NCBI GenBank assembly: GCA_963832715.1
Contig: CAWHVB010000005.1
Location: forward strand, 715,436 to 779,435
Origin: DATFVA01 sp963832715
GTDB lineage: Bacteria; Bacteroidota; Ignavibacteria; Ignavibacteriales; Ignavibacteriaceae
Length of the DNA: 64,000 bases
Direction of reading: 5' to 3'
A program made the position numbers and the translations under genes. Below, piece after piece: positions 43,272 through 51,866 of this stretch (its first letter is position 1; each line of letters opens with the position of its first letter). Under the pieces are notes generated by a model. That model did not search any database and had not been told where the DNA came from. It saw nothing but the letters and a program-made list of their open reading frames with translations.

Positions 43272-43916
43272 ATGAAACTCAGAAATCTGTCAATCTTGCT
43301 GCTGCTTCTTTCAATGATAGCTTTATCAGGAAAGACTTACTCCCAGGATCAGTTTGAAGGTAAAATCACTTTAAATGTTTATGAACAGGGTAACACTCAT
43401 CCTGTCGATTTTATCGTAAAAGGAGATAAAATCAGGCTGGATGCAAATGAAGAAGGTCATCAGGCTCAGATTATAATGGATCGGGGAACTAAACAGGTTA
43501 TGATAATTATGCCTGAACAGAAAATGTATATGGCAATGCCGATGCCCGGTATGAAAGAAATGGAGAATGCCGTGGAAGACAGCAAAGATTCAAAATTAGT
43601 TAAAACAGGAGAGAGCAAAGAGATCCTGGGACATACTGCGTATAAATATGTTTATAAAGATGAAGATAAAACCGGTGAAGCCTGGATGACTGATGAAATA
43701 GGATCATTTAAAATGTTTGATAACCCCATGCAGAAGAATAAACCCGAGTGGCAGAAGGAAATCGAAGATGCAGGTCTTTTTCCCCTGGAAGTATCTGAAA
43801 ACGGTCAAAAAGTAATGGAAGTAACGAACATTGAAAAAAAATCATTTGACGAGTCGATGTTTGAAGCACCGTCAGGCTACCAGAAGATGGATATGCCAAC
43901 AATGCCGCAGAAATAA
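43272..43916 (+). CDS. Secreted DUF4412 domain protein
   Basis: 214 residues with a signal peptide (cleavage near TYSQDQF). The DUF4412 pattern is visible: FEGKITLNVYEQG, VDFIVKGDKIRLD, IIMDRGTKQVMIIMPEQKMYMAMPM, and a C-terminal GEAWMTDEIGSFKMF. Members are periplasmic or outer-membrane proteins of unknown function, with a LolA/LppX-like beta fold suspected. A GGAGG ribosome site precedes the ATG. A strong terminator follows. Confidence 0.8.
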   Translation: MKLRNLSILLLLLSMIALSGKTYSQDQFEGKITLNVYEQGNTHPVDFIVKGDKIRLDANEEGHQAQIIMDRGTKQVMIIMPEQKMYMAMPMPGMKEMENAVEDSKDSKLVKTGESKEILGHTAYKYVYKDEDKTGEAWMTDEIGSFKMFDNPMQKNKPEWQKEIEDAGLFPLEVSENGQKVMEVTNIEKKSFDESMFEAPSGYQKMDMPTMPQK

Positions 43917-43963
43917 GATTTAATCTTTCTCATTCAATAAGATTAGGTCAATAATAGCAATTT

Positions 43964-43992
43964 CCCCTCCTTCACAGGGAGGGGATTTTTTT
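43964..43992 (+). terminator. Rho-independent terminator after the DUF4412 gene
   Basis: A 7-bp GC-rich stem (CCCCTCC / GGAGGGG) is followed closely by seven T. Confidence 0.85.
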
Positions 43993-44085
43993 CAGTATGC
44001 TGTGTGAAATTGCCTTGCCCTCAGGAGCTTCCTGCTTTTTTAAGTACTTTAATTCGTCATTAACGATAATTCATGTCGATAAATC

Positions 44086-44114
44086 TTGACTTTTTTTCCT
44101 ATTAAGATTAAATT
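44086..44114 (+). promoter_or_regulatory. Sigma-70-like promoter for the L13-S9-S2-EF-Ts operon
   Basis: TTGACT (44086-44091) and TAAATT (44109-44114) are separated by 17 bp. The leader to the GTG at 44160 would be about 40 nt and contains the GGAGG ribosome site at 44147-44151. Confidence 0.5.
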
Positions 44115-44159
44115 TCCTCTCTTTATTAGAAATGATTTCAGGTTTCGGAGGAAAAAAAC

Positions 44160-44609
44160 GTGAAACAGGAAAAAATGACGCCTTTTATAAGTACAGAAGA
44201 GGCTGATAGAAAATGGTACATTGTAGATGCTACAGATCAGGTGCTGGGAAGGCTTGCTACCAGGATAGCGGGAATTATAAGAGGAAAGAATAAAGCTATA
44301 TTTACTCCTAATGCTGACACCGGAGATTTTGTTGTTGTAATCAATGCCGACAAGGTTAAGGTTACAGGCAAAAGAGAATTTCTAAAAACCTACTCTCACC
44401 ACTCAGGTTATCCCGGCGGTTTGAAAACCAGGTCATTTGAAGAAGTTATGGCTAAAAAACCTGAATTTGTTATTGAAAATGCAGTTAAAGGTATGCTTCC
44501 AAAGAACAGGCTTGGAAAAAAACTGATAAAGAAACTGAAAGTTTATGCCGGCGAATCTCATCCCCACCAGGCACAGAAACCTGAATCAATTAGTTTAACG
44601 GAGAAATAA
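44160..44609 (+). CDS. rplM: Ribosomal protein uL13
   Basis: 149 residues from a GTG with GGAGG 8 nt upstream. WYIVDATDQVLGRLATRIAG and the SHHSGYPGGLK segment are L13 signatures, followed by GMLPKNRLG. It binds 23S rRNA early in large-subunit assembly. Its stop overlaps the rpsI start by one base (TAATG), the standard rplM-rpsI pairing. Confidence 0.98.
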   Translation: MKQEKMTPFISTEEADRKWYIVDATDQVLGRLATRIAGIIRGKNKAIFTPNADTGDFVVVINADKVKVTGKREFLKTYSHHSGYPGGLKTRSFEEVMAKKPEFVIENAVKGMLPKNRLGKKLIKKLKVYAGESHPHQAQKPESISLTEK

Positions 44610-44995
44610 TGGCTGATACTATTTATATAGGCAGAAGAAAAACATCGGTTGCCAGAGTAATCCTGAGAAACGGCAACGGAAAAATTACTGTTAATGGAAA
44701 AGAATTTGAACATGCCTTTCCCCAATTATTAAGCAGGGAAGATATACTCAACCCGTTCAAAGTTACCGAAACTATGGGAAACTTCGATGTGCTGGTTAAC
44801 GTTCACGGCGGAGGAACTACAGGACAAGCTCAGGCTATCAGGCTGGGAATTGCAAGGGCTTTGACCGAGATGAATCCTGATTTTCGTCCCGCTTTGAAAA
44901 AAGAAGGATTTTTAACAAGAGATCCCAGGATGGTTGAACGTAAAAAGTATGGTCAGCCTAAAGCAAGAAAAAGATTCCAATTCTCTAAAAGATAA
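44609..44995 (+). CDS. rpsI: Ribosomal protein uS9
   Basis: 128 residues. IYIGRRKTSVARVILRNGNG, VNVHGGGTTGQAQAIRLGIARAL split over two strands, and the C-terminal KARKRFQFSKR, whose basic tail reaches the P site of the ribosome, are all present. It follows rplM with a one-base overlap; rpsB follows after 181 bp that contain no other gene. Confidence 0.98.
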   Translation: MADTIYIGRRKTSVARVILRNGNGKITVNGKEFEHAFPQLLSREDILNPFKVTETMGNFDVLVNVHGGGTTGQAQAIRLGIARALTEMNPDFRPALKKEGFLTRDPRMVERKKYGQPKARKRFQFSKR

Positions 44996-45176
44996 TCTTG
45001 AACTCGTATATCTTGAACCTGAATTCGATCTAGGTCCCGAAAGATTCAAAAATTTAATTAATTATCTAATAATCAAACATACTTTCCGATTTACCTCCTG
45101 TGTCCCAACATCGGGATGAAAGGTAAAGGTGAAGAAAGTAGAAGATCCCGGAAACGGGATAAAAACAGGAGACAAA

Positions 45177-45959
45177 ATGCAAAAGCTGGATTTAACTCAG
45201 CTCATAGAAGCTGGTGCGCACTTCGGACATTTAACACGCCGCTGGAACCCCAAAATGAAACCCTACATCTTCATGGAGAAGAACGGGATTCATATTATTG
45301 ATTTGAAGAAAACACAGAGTATGCTCATTTCATCAGCTGAAAACCTTTCCCGACTCGTATCGGATGGACGGAAAGTCCTCTTTGTGGGAACTAAGAAACA
45401 GGCTAAAGGCGTGATTGAAAGCGAAGCTAAACGCTGTGAGATGAACTGGGTGAGTGAAAGATGGCTCGGCGGTATGCTGACTAACTTTTCTACAATCAGG
45501 AAAAGTGTTAAAAGACTTAATAGTATAGAAAAACAGGAAACCGACGGTACTTTTGATAAGATTACTAAAAAAGAGAGACTCTTTTTAACTCGTGAAAAAG
45601 ATAAACTGAAAAAAGTTCTCGAGGGTGTTGAGACAATGAACAGGCTCCCGGGAGCGTTATTCGTAGTTGACATTAAAAAAGAATCTATCGCAGTTAAAGA
45701 AGCATTAAGACTGAATATTCCCGTATTCGCAGTTGTAGATACAAATTGTGACCCTGATCCGATAAATTATATTATCCCCGCTAATGATGATGCTGTTAAT
45801 ACTATAGAATTGATTGTAAAATTTATGGCGGATTCGGTGATCGAAGGTGTAGCAAAAGCTAAAGAGGTTAAAGCTGAAGAAGCTGCTGAGAGGGAAAGAG
45901 TCAAAAAAGAAAGAGAGCGCGAATCTGCTGTTGAAAAAGAAGAATCCGCTTCTGAATAA
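45177..45959 (+). CDS. rpsB: Ribosomal protein uS2
   Basis: 260 residues from ATG 45177 (MQKLDLTQLIEAGAHFGH) with AGGAG just upstream; an earlier in-frame start at 45129 gives an N-terminus unlike S2. Signatures include RRWNPKMKPYIF, VLFVGTKKQAK, WLGGMLTNFSTI and VFAVVDTNCDPDPINYIIPANDDA. The C-terminus has a charged Glu/Lys-rich tail of about 30 residues. It forms the usual pair with tsf. Confidence 0.98.
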   Translation: MQKLDLTQLIEAGAHFGHLTRRWNPKMKPYIFMEKNGIHIIDLKKTQSMLISSAENLSRLVSDGRKVLFVGTKKQAKGVIESEAKRCEMNWVSERWLGGMLTNFSTIRKSVKRLNSIEKQETDGTFDKITKKERLFLTREKDKLKKVLEGVETMNRLPGALFVVDIKKESIAVKEALRLNIPVFAVVDTNCDPDPINYIIPANDDAVNTIELIVKFMADSVIEGVAKAKEVKAEEAAERERVKKERERESAVEKEESASE

Positions 45960-45983
45960 TTTTAATTGAAAGGGAATTTAGAA

Positions 45984-46841
45984 ATGACAGTTACTGCTCA
46001 ACAGGTAAATGAATTAAGACAGAAAACCGGTTCCGGTATGATGGACTGCAAGAAAGCCCTTATTGAGGCTGATGGCGACATGGAGAAAGCTATTGAAATT
46101 CTCAGGAAGAAAGGTCAGGCCGTTGCAACAAAAAGAGCCGAGAAAACAGCCGGAGAAGGATTAATACTTACAAGAATTTCGGATGATAAAAAATCAGGTG
46201 TAATTGTAGAAGTTAATTGTGAAACCGATTTCGTTGCTAACAGCGAGGACTTCGTGAACTTTGCAAATCTTGTGGCCGATAAAGCAGCCGAAACTAAGCC
46301 TTCCTCCATTGATGACCTGGTTGAAAAGAATTCAGATGTCAAAAACAACCTCCATGATGTTATGGGAAAAGTTGGTGAAAAGATTGAAATCTCACGGATT
46401 GCTGCTGAAAGTACAGATAACGGAATGATTGTTGACTATATTCACCCCGGATCAAAATTGGGAGTGATGGTGGTCTTTAATAATGCTGGTAATGCTGCAC
46501 AGGAGTTGTCCGGTCTCGGTAAGGATATCGCTATGCAGGTTGCTGCAATGAGACCTATATGTGTATACCGTGAAGAAGTTCCTAAAGATCTGATTGAAAA
46601 AGAAATTGAAATATATAAAGAAGTTGCACGCAAGGAAGGAAAACCTGACCAGATTCTCGATAAGATTGCCCAGGGTAAAATGAATAAGTATTACCAGGAA
46701 AACTGCCTGGTTGAACAGGCTTATATCAAGGACAATTCTAAATCTGTCGGTGATTTGTTAAAGGAATTCAATACCAAACATAATTCCGAAGTTAAGATAG
46801 ATCACTTCCGCAGATTCCACCTTGGTGATGAGAATAAATAA
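45984..46841 (+). CDS. tsf: Elongation factor Ts
   Basis: 285 residues from ATG 45984 with AAAGGGA upstream; a TTG at 45966 would add six residues. The N-terminal UBA-like domain has LRQKTGSGMMDCKKALIEADGD in two parts and the core has VEVNCETDFVANSEDF. EF-Ts is the guanine nucleotide exchange factor for EF-Tu. A strong terminator follows. Confidence 0.98.
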   Translation: MTVTAQQVNELRQKTGSGMMDCKKALIEADGDMEKAIEILRKKGQAVATKRAEKTAGEGLILTRISDDKKSGVIVEVNCETDFVANSEDFVNFANLVADKAAETKPSSIDDLVEKNSDVKNNLHDVMGKVGEKIEISRIAAESTDNGMIVDYIHPGSKLGVMVVFNNAGNAAQELSGLGKDIAMQVAAMRPICVYREEVPKDLIEKEIEIYKEVARKEGKPDQILDKIAQGKMNKYYQENCLVEQAYIKDNSKSVGDLLKEFNTKHNSEVKIDHFRRFHLGDENK

Positions 46842-46859
46842 TAATTGATTCTGAAACAA

Positions 46860-46888
46860 AGGTCTTAAATAATTTAAGACCTTTTTTT
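46860..46888 (+). terminator. Rho-independent terminator after tsf
   Basis: A perfect 10-bp stem (AGGTCTTAAA / TTTAAGACCT) with a TAA loop is followed by a T run to 46888. Confidence 0.92.
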
Positions 46889-46934
46889 ATATTTAAACCG
46901 AAAATATCAAAGAATTAAATAATATATACGAAAG

Positions 46935-47681
46935 ATGCTTGTGAATAAGAAACTGAAATACAAGAGGATATTACTGAAACTTAGCGGTGAATCCCTGATG
47001 GGAAGGAAAGGATTTGGTATAGACCATAATGTGCTCGAATTTTTTGCGGAGGAAATTAAAAAAGTTCATGATATCAATGTACAGCTGGGAATTGTAATAG
47101 GCGGAGGAAATATATACCGCGGTTTAAGCGCCAGCGACCAGGGAATTGACAGGGTTACCGGAGATCAGATGGGAATGCTGGCAACTATGATAAATTCACT
47201 TGCTCTTCAGAATGCAATTGAAAAAACGGGCATCCAGACCAGATTGATGAGCGCTATTAAAATGGATGAAATTGCCGAACCGTATATAAGAAGAAGAGCG
47301 ATCAGGCACCTCCAAAAGGGAAGGGTTGTAATTCTAGGTGCCGGTACAGGCCACCCTTATTTTTCAACAGATACAGCCGCTTCATTGCGTGCCGTTGAAA
47401 TTGAAGCAGATGTTATTGTGAAAGGAACCCGGGTGGATGGTGTCTTCGATGCTGACCCCGAAAAAAATCCCGAAGCGGTTAAGTATGAAAACATTTCTTA
47501 TCTTGATATCTTGAAAAAAAACCTTCGGGTTATGGATCTTACTGCCGTGAGCCTTTGCCAGGAAAATAATTTGCCTATGATTGTATTTAATATGGATGTA
47601 CCCGATAATCTTTTGTACCTTGCTGAAGGAAAGTCAATCGGCACAACTATCAATAACCATCAATTAGCTGCAGAAAACTAA
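46935..47681 (+). CDS. pyrH: UMP kinase
   Basis: 248 residues of the amino-acid-kinase fold: ILLKLSGESLMG at the start, GIVIGGGNIYRGL, and GAGTGHPYFSTDTAASLRAVE in two adjacent motifs. It phosphorylates UMP to UDP in bacterial pyrimidine synthesis. The frr gene follows after 15 bp, the common pyrH-frr pair. Confidence 0.98.
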   Translation: MLVNKKLKYKRILLKLSGESLMGRKGFGIDHNVLEFFAEEIKKVHDINVQLGIVIGGGNIYRGLSASDQGIDRVTGDQMGMLATMINSLALQNAIEKTGIQTRLMSAIKMDEIAEPYIRRRAIRHLQKGRVVILGAGTGHPYFSTDTAASLRAVEIEADVIVKGTRVDGVFDADPEKNPEAVKYENISYLDILKKNLRVMDLTAVSLCQENNLPMIVFNMDVPDNLLYLAEGKSIGTTINNHQLAAEN

Positions 47682-47696
47682 AAAAAAGAGGAGACT

Positions 47697-48251
47697 ATGG
47701 AACAAATAATAAAAGATGCGAAATCCAGAATGGATAAATCCATAGATGCCCTGAGAGGAGAACTGTCAAAAATCAGGTCCGGAAAAGCTACTACGGCATT
47801 GCTGGATGGAATAAAAGTGGAATATTACGGGAATATGACCCCGGTTAACCAGGTCGGCAACCTCAATGTACTTGACGCCCATACGCTTTCATTTACCCCC
47901 TGGGACAAATCTGTACTTAATGCAGTAGATAAGGCCATTCTTGAGGCAAACATCGGCCTGAACCCTGTCAGCGATGGTACAAACCTGAAAATACCCATCC
48001 CCCCGCTGAATGAAGAGCGAAGAAAAGAGCTGGTTAAACTTGTTAAGAAGTTCGGGGAAGATAATAAGGTGGCCATTAGAAATGTGAGAAGAGATGCTAA
48101 TGATCATCTGAAAAGAGAAGAAAAAGAAAAAAAAATCTCTGAAGATCAGTTGAAAGATGCGGAGATAAGAACTCAGAAACTAACAGATGAGCACATAAAA
48201 CTTATAGATGATATTCTAAAGCATAAAGAACACGAAATTATGGAAGTATAA
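47697..48251 (+). CDS. frr: Ribosome recycling factor
   Basis: 184 residues, full length. LRGELSKIRSGKATTALLDG, IKVEYYGNMTPVNQVGNLN and IPPLNEERRKELVKLVKKFGED (here split) are the RRF signatures. It splits the post-termination ribosome with EF-G. GAGGAG precedes the ATG and a terminator follows. Confidence 0.98.
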   Translation: MEQIIKDAKSRMDKSIDALRGELSKIRSGKATTALLDGIKVEYYGNMTPVNQVGNLNVLDAHTLSFTPWDKSVLNAVDKAILEANIGLNPVSDGTNLKIPIPPLNEERRKELVKLVKKFGEDNKVAIRNVRRDANDHLKREEKEKKISEDQLKDAEIRTQKLTDEHIKLIDDILKHKEHEIMEV

Positions 48252-48274
48252 TTCCGATTGTAATTAATCTTGAT

Positions 48275-48298
48275 AACCCGGCAAAGTCCGGGTTTTTT
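48275..48298 (+). terminator. Rho-independent terminator after frr
   Basis: AACCCGG (48275-48281) and CCGGGTT (48288-48294) form a stem with a 6-nt loop, ending in a T run. Confidence 0.9.
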
Positions 48299-48414
48299 AT
48301 TATATGTTGGCTCTTTTCTGTTATATTCATTTTGAGAAAGTTAAATATTATCCTTTTTTTGACTAAATTTTAATGATCGATAGTTCATTATGTTGAAGAA
48401 CATCTCATCATTTA

Positions 48415-49107
48415 ATGAAATCAGATATTCCCGAAAATTTTAAAAAAACAGTATCACTCCTTAAAAGATTATTCAATCCGAAGATCCTGAAGAGTGCACT
48501 TTTTTTCAGCGGAGGGATAATACTTTTTATCCTTGGCGTAATCGTATACGGCATCATACTCAACCTCAGGGAAGTCCCCCTCCAGGAAGCAATGAGGGAA
48601 AAGGGATATACAGTCCTGCATAATCCGAACATTATTATTAAAAGAAAAGATTATACACTCAACCTGTATGAGGATACGGTATTGATAAAGAGTTATCATG
48701 CCAGTTTTGGCAAAAATGTAAATATGCGCAAGTCAAGGGCAGATGATCTGGCTACCCCGGTGGGCGATTACCAGATTTGCAGTATTGATAAAAACCATAA
48801 ATACTATATAAAATTAAAACTAAATTACCCTAATATAAACGATATCACTGAAGCCTTAAGGAAAAACCTGATTACTCAGCAGGAGTTTGATCAGCTTAAA
48901 TTCGAGTTTTATTACAATGACTGTCCGCAGCTGGAAACTCCCCTCGGGAATGATGTCAGTATCCACGGGATAGGCGAGTATGATTTTATTTTTAAGAACC
49001 TTCCATTTGTATTTAACTGGACAGACGGTTCAATCGCTCTCAGCAATGAAGATATCTATGAACTATATAATGTAGTATCGAAAGGAACTAAAGTTGTCAT
49101 CCAATAA
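48415..49107 (+). CDS. L,D-transpeptidase (YkuD)-fold protein with catalytic Cys replaced by Ser
   Basis: 230 residues. A transmembrane anchor (about 28-50) is followed by a periplasmic YkuD-like domain: LNLYEDTVLIKSYHASFGK, KSRADDLATPVGDYQI, VSIHGIGEYDF and WTDGSIALSNEDIYELY. The His of the active site is His184. In the related subgroup the C-terminal motif reads WTxGCIALSNEDxxEL with the nucleophile Cys; here the codon at residue 206 is TCA, Ser. Canonical enzymes cross-link peptidoglycan or attach lipoproteins through that Cys. The protein may be inactive, bind peptidoglycan, or use Ser. The downstream lipoprotein gene overlaps its end by 14 bp. Confidence 0.82.
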   Translation: MKSDIPENFKKTVSLLKRLFNPKILKSALFFSGGIILFILGVIVYGIILNLREVPLQEAMREKGYTVLHNPNIIIKRKDYTLNLYEDTVLIKSYHASFGKNVNMRKSRADDLATPVGDYQICSIDKNHKYYIKLKLNYPNINDITEALRKNLITQQEFDQLKFEFYYNDCPQLETPLGNDVSIHGIGEYDFIFKNLPFVFNWTDGSIALSNEDIYELYNVVSKGTKVVIQ

Positions 49108-49714
49108 AAAGATCGGTCTGTTTTTTTTAATAGCAGTTTTAGGCTTTGCTGTTTCCTGTAATGAAAAGGAAAATAAAGTTCCTGAAAATAAAATCAATTT
49201 AAGTACCCCGGAAGCTATGCTCGCGGAGGCAAAAAAGATCCTTGGGAATGATGTACAGGTGGCGGTCGCGGGAAACTTCGATGAGGACACTACTAAGGAG
49301 TTTGCAGCCGGAACTGAAATAAATAAACCTGATAAATGGGGAATACAATTCCATCTGATGAAGGATAAAGGAAATAAGGTGGAAGAGGTGTATAGTACAG
49401 ATCTGCTTGAAGGCTCATTTACAGATGCAATGGTTAGAAAAGAGAAACCGGATTCGATGAGTTATGATTTGATTTATTATAATTCCCTCGACTATTATCT
49501 CGGCAGCGGGGGAGGAGAAATTTTCGCGTACCTTATCGATTTGAATAAAAAACAAACATACTATTCGCATCTTTTTACTGAAAAGGGAAGGACAATTTCA
49601 CTCTTCGTTTCGCCAAATTCCACTGCCGGAATAAAGAACTATTTTGTTAAAATATTTAAAAGGGACTACCCGAACCTCAGGATCGTTGATAAAGATATTG
49701 ACCTGGATGAATGA
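49094..49714 (+). CDS. Lipoprotein of unknown function
   Basis: 206 residues from a TTG that overlaps the preceding gene. The signal ends in a lipobox (FAVSC). The rest is a compact, charged domain with the segment AMLAEAKKILGNDVQVAVAG and GAEIFAYLID-like strands that I cannot assign. It overlaps the following Omp85 gene by 4 bp, so it may be an accessory of that outer-membrane protein or of the L,D-transpeptidase homologue upstream. Confidence 0.72.
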   Translation: MSSNKKIGLFFLIAVLGFAVSCNEKENKVPENKINLSTPEAMLAEAKKILGNDVQVAVAGNFDEDTTKEFAAGTEINKPDKWGIQFHLMKDKGNKVEEVYSTDLLEGSFTDAMVRKEKPDSMSYDLIYYNSLDYYLGSGGGEIFAYLIDLNKKQTYYSHLFTEKGRTISLFVSPNSTAGIKNYFVKIFKRDYPNLRIVDKDIDLDE

Positions 49715-50172
49715 ACCGGTCTTATATGAACAAAACAATAAAACTTATTACTATCATTATAATGCTTTCAGCAGCATCTCTGATTGCCCAGGAGGGGAAC
49801 AGGTATGAATTACAGCAGATAAATTTCAAGGGTAACAAATCTATTCCTTCATCTCAGCTTAGCGATGTGATTCTATCGAAAGAAACTCCATGGTGGTTCT
49901 GGAAATTTTTGCATTCGTTCAGCAGTCTCGGCAGCGAAGCTGTCTACTTTGATTCTTCAAATATTCCTATCGACATAAAAGCCTTAAAGTCCTATTATAA
50001 TGCGAATGGTTTCTTTGAAACTACCGTCACTTATAATTACCAGGTAGATACTTCCGCTAATACCGTAGCTCTCAACTATATAATCAATGAAGGTGATCCG
50101 GCATACTACGGCAAAATTAAATCTGAAAGGACTTCAAAAGGTCCCCGGATCAACAATGGAGAAGTTTACTAA
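49711..50172 (+). CDS. 5' part of a frame-interrupted Omp85/TamA-like protein
   Basis: 153 codons with a signal peptide (LSAASLIAQE) and the first POTRA-like domain (YELQQINFKGNKSIPSSQL ... TVALNYIINEGDPAYYGKI). After YYGKIKSE the reading leaves register and stops at 50170. Removing one A from the AAA at 50126-50128 joins it to GLQKVPGSTMEKF in the next frame, which reads as the start of the next POTRA domain. It belongs with 50087-51733 as one gene of about 674 codons. Confidence 0.78.
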   Translation: MNRSYMNKTIKLITIIIMLSAASLIAQEGNRYELQQINFKGNKSIPSSQLSDVILSKETPWWFWKFLHSFSSLGSEAVYFDSSNIPIDIKALKSYYNANGFFETTVTYNYQVDTSANTVALNYIINEGDPAYYGKIKSERTSKGPRINNGEVY

Positions 50173-51733
50173 CGAACTCAAATTTGATTCGTCTGACAGG
50201 TACGTTCAAAGCATAGTTCAGAAGAAAGTGCAGTCCGCTGTAACCGTTCTGCTGAATAATGGTTTTATGTTTGCTCAATTCGACAGCACTATAGTTATAA
50301 CTGATACGCTTGTAAACCGGGCTAATCTTGATATTTATTTTACTACCGGGAAAGAATACCGCATAGATTCTGTCCTGGTTAGTACTTCCGGTGATGGTGC
50401 GCCTCACGTTAAAATAAATATGCTAAGGGATATAAGCGACTTGAAATCCGGAGAAATTTATAACCTTGATAAGATCAGACAAAGTCAGCAGCGGTTGTTC
50501 AGAACAGGTCTTTTTAATTCGATTGTAATCTCCGGCGTGGAGCAGGATACTACCGATTCAAAAGTCCCTGTTAAACTGGATGCAAATATCGGTAAGCTGA
50601 ATGAACTATCACCCGAAATCATCGTGAATAATCAGCAAAGTGCCCTTAATGCAGGTTTGGGACTGTCGTATATCAGGAGAAATTTCTTCGGTAATGCAAG
50701 GAAATTTACAATCAGTACGTCATTCGGTGTTCAGGATGTCTTTAATGTGAATTACGGCAGACTGTTTCAGAAATTTTCTTTCCGCGATACAACGTTACTG
50801 GGTTACCTCGATTCGAGGATCACTATTGAGCAGCCATACCTGTTTAGTAAACCGATTTTCGGAACATGGGAGAATTATGCTACTATCAATAAACAGGTTA
50901 AGTATAATAACACCGTATACGGCTCCCGGATTACATTCGACTTTGAGCTGCCCAGGTTTACCGCTATCAATTTTCTCAGCACCTATTATAACGTTGAACA
51001 AAGCAATGAGGTGTACAGAACAAATAATGATAGCCTTTCCAGAAAAATACTATCTATAATCGGTGCAGATTTTGGACGAACAACTACCAACGATATCCTT
51101 TTCCCGACAGAAGGATATGTCATTTCTATCCTTTTTGAAGAAGCTAACTCTCTACCTTACCTTATCGGCAAAATAGGGGGAAATGAATTTAATGGTGCTT
51201 TGTTTTATAAAGTTCTGTTGAATACCACCTACTATCTTTCACTTAATCAAAGAAGGATGTCAATCTTTGCAGCTAAATTTAAGATTGGCAGGATTCAAAC
51301 CTACTACGGTGATTATGCCGGTCTCCCGCTGAACAGAACATTCTATGCCGGCGGAAGCAATTCTGTAAGAGGATGGCGCTCTAATGAACTTGTACCCCAG
51401 AATGCCACAACGGTATACGGGATAAATGGGGTTAACATTAAAGGTGGTACTTTTCTGGTCGAAGGCTCTTTTGAATGGAGATACAAATTTGTACAGAGTT
51501 TCGGTGCCGCGGTATTTTTCGATTATGGTAATACATGGATAGGGTATGATAAATTCAGGTTCGACGGGCTGGCTCTCTCCCCCGGTCTTGGTTTTAGGTA
51601 TTATTCTTCGGTCGCCCCTTTCAGATTGGATTTCGCTTTTAAATTCTATAACCCAGATGATAAAACATGGATATATCACAAAAATTTCTGGGATAATGTC
51701 GTCTTTCATTTTGGTATAGGAGAAGCTTTTTAG
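50087..51733 (+). CDS. 3' part of the Omp85/TamA-like outer-membrane protein
   Basis: From about 50129 the frame carries the remaining POTRA domains (LDIYFTTGKEYRIDSVLVS, YNLDKIRQSQQRLFRTGLFNS split in two) and a C-terminal 16-strand barrel of about 350 residues. GGSNSVRGWRSNEL is the Omp85 signature, and the protein ends in VVFHFGIGEAF with a terminal Phe. Omp85 proteins insert or secrete proteins at the outer membrane. The size suggests a TamA-like or accessory member rather than BamA with five POTRA domains. The ATG at 50087 lies within the overlap and is not a credible start. Confidence 0.85.
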   Translation: MKVIRHTTAKLNLKGLQKVPGSTMEKFTNELKFDSSDRYVQSIVQKKVQSAVTVLLNNGFMFAQFDSTIVITDTLVNRANLDIYFTTGKEYRIDSVLVSTSGDGAPHVKINMLRDISDLKSGEIYNLDKIRQSQQRLFRTGLFNSIVISGVEQDTTDSKVPVKLDANIGKLNELSPEIIVNNQQSALNAGLGLSYIRRNFFGNARKFTISTSFGVQDVFNVNYGRLFQKFSFRDTTLLGYLDSRITIEQPYLFSKPIFGTWENYATINKQVKYNNTVYGSRITFDFELPRFTAINFLSTYYNVEQSNEVYRTNNDSLSRKILSIIGADFGRTTTNDILFPTEGYVISILFEEANSLPYLIGKIGGNEFNGALFYKVLLNTTYYLSLNQRRMSIFAAKFKIGRIQTYYGDYAGLPLNRTFYAGGSNSVRGWRSNELVPQNATTVYGINGVNIKGGTFLVEGSFEWRYKFVQSFGAAVFFDYGNTWIGYDKFRFDGLALSPGLGFRYYSSVAPFRLDFAFKFYNPDDKTWIYHKNFWDNVVFHFGIGEAF

Positions 51734-51866
51734 CTGATTATAAGGCTCATTGCCTTTACCCTCCCGGCAATTCATCCATTAAGGATAGATTTATTAGGGG
51801 TATTGTTTTTATTTTGATTAGCTGGTTAAAAATCCCTATTTTTAAGATTCTATTTTAAGGTATCTC

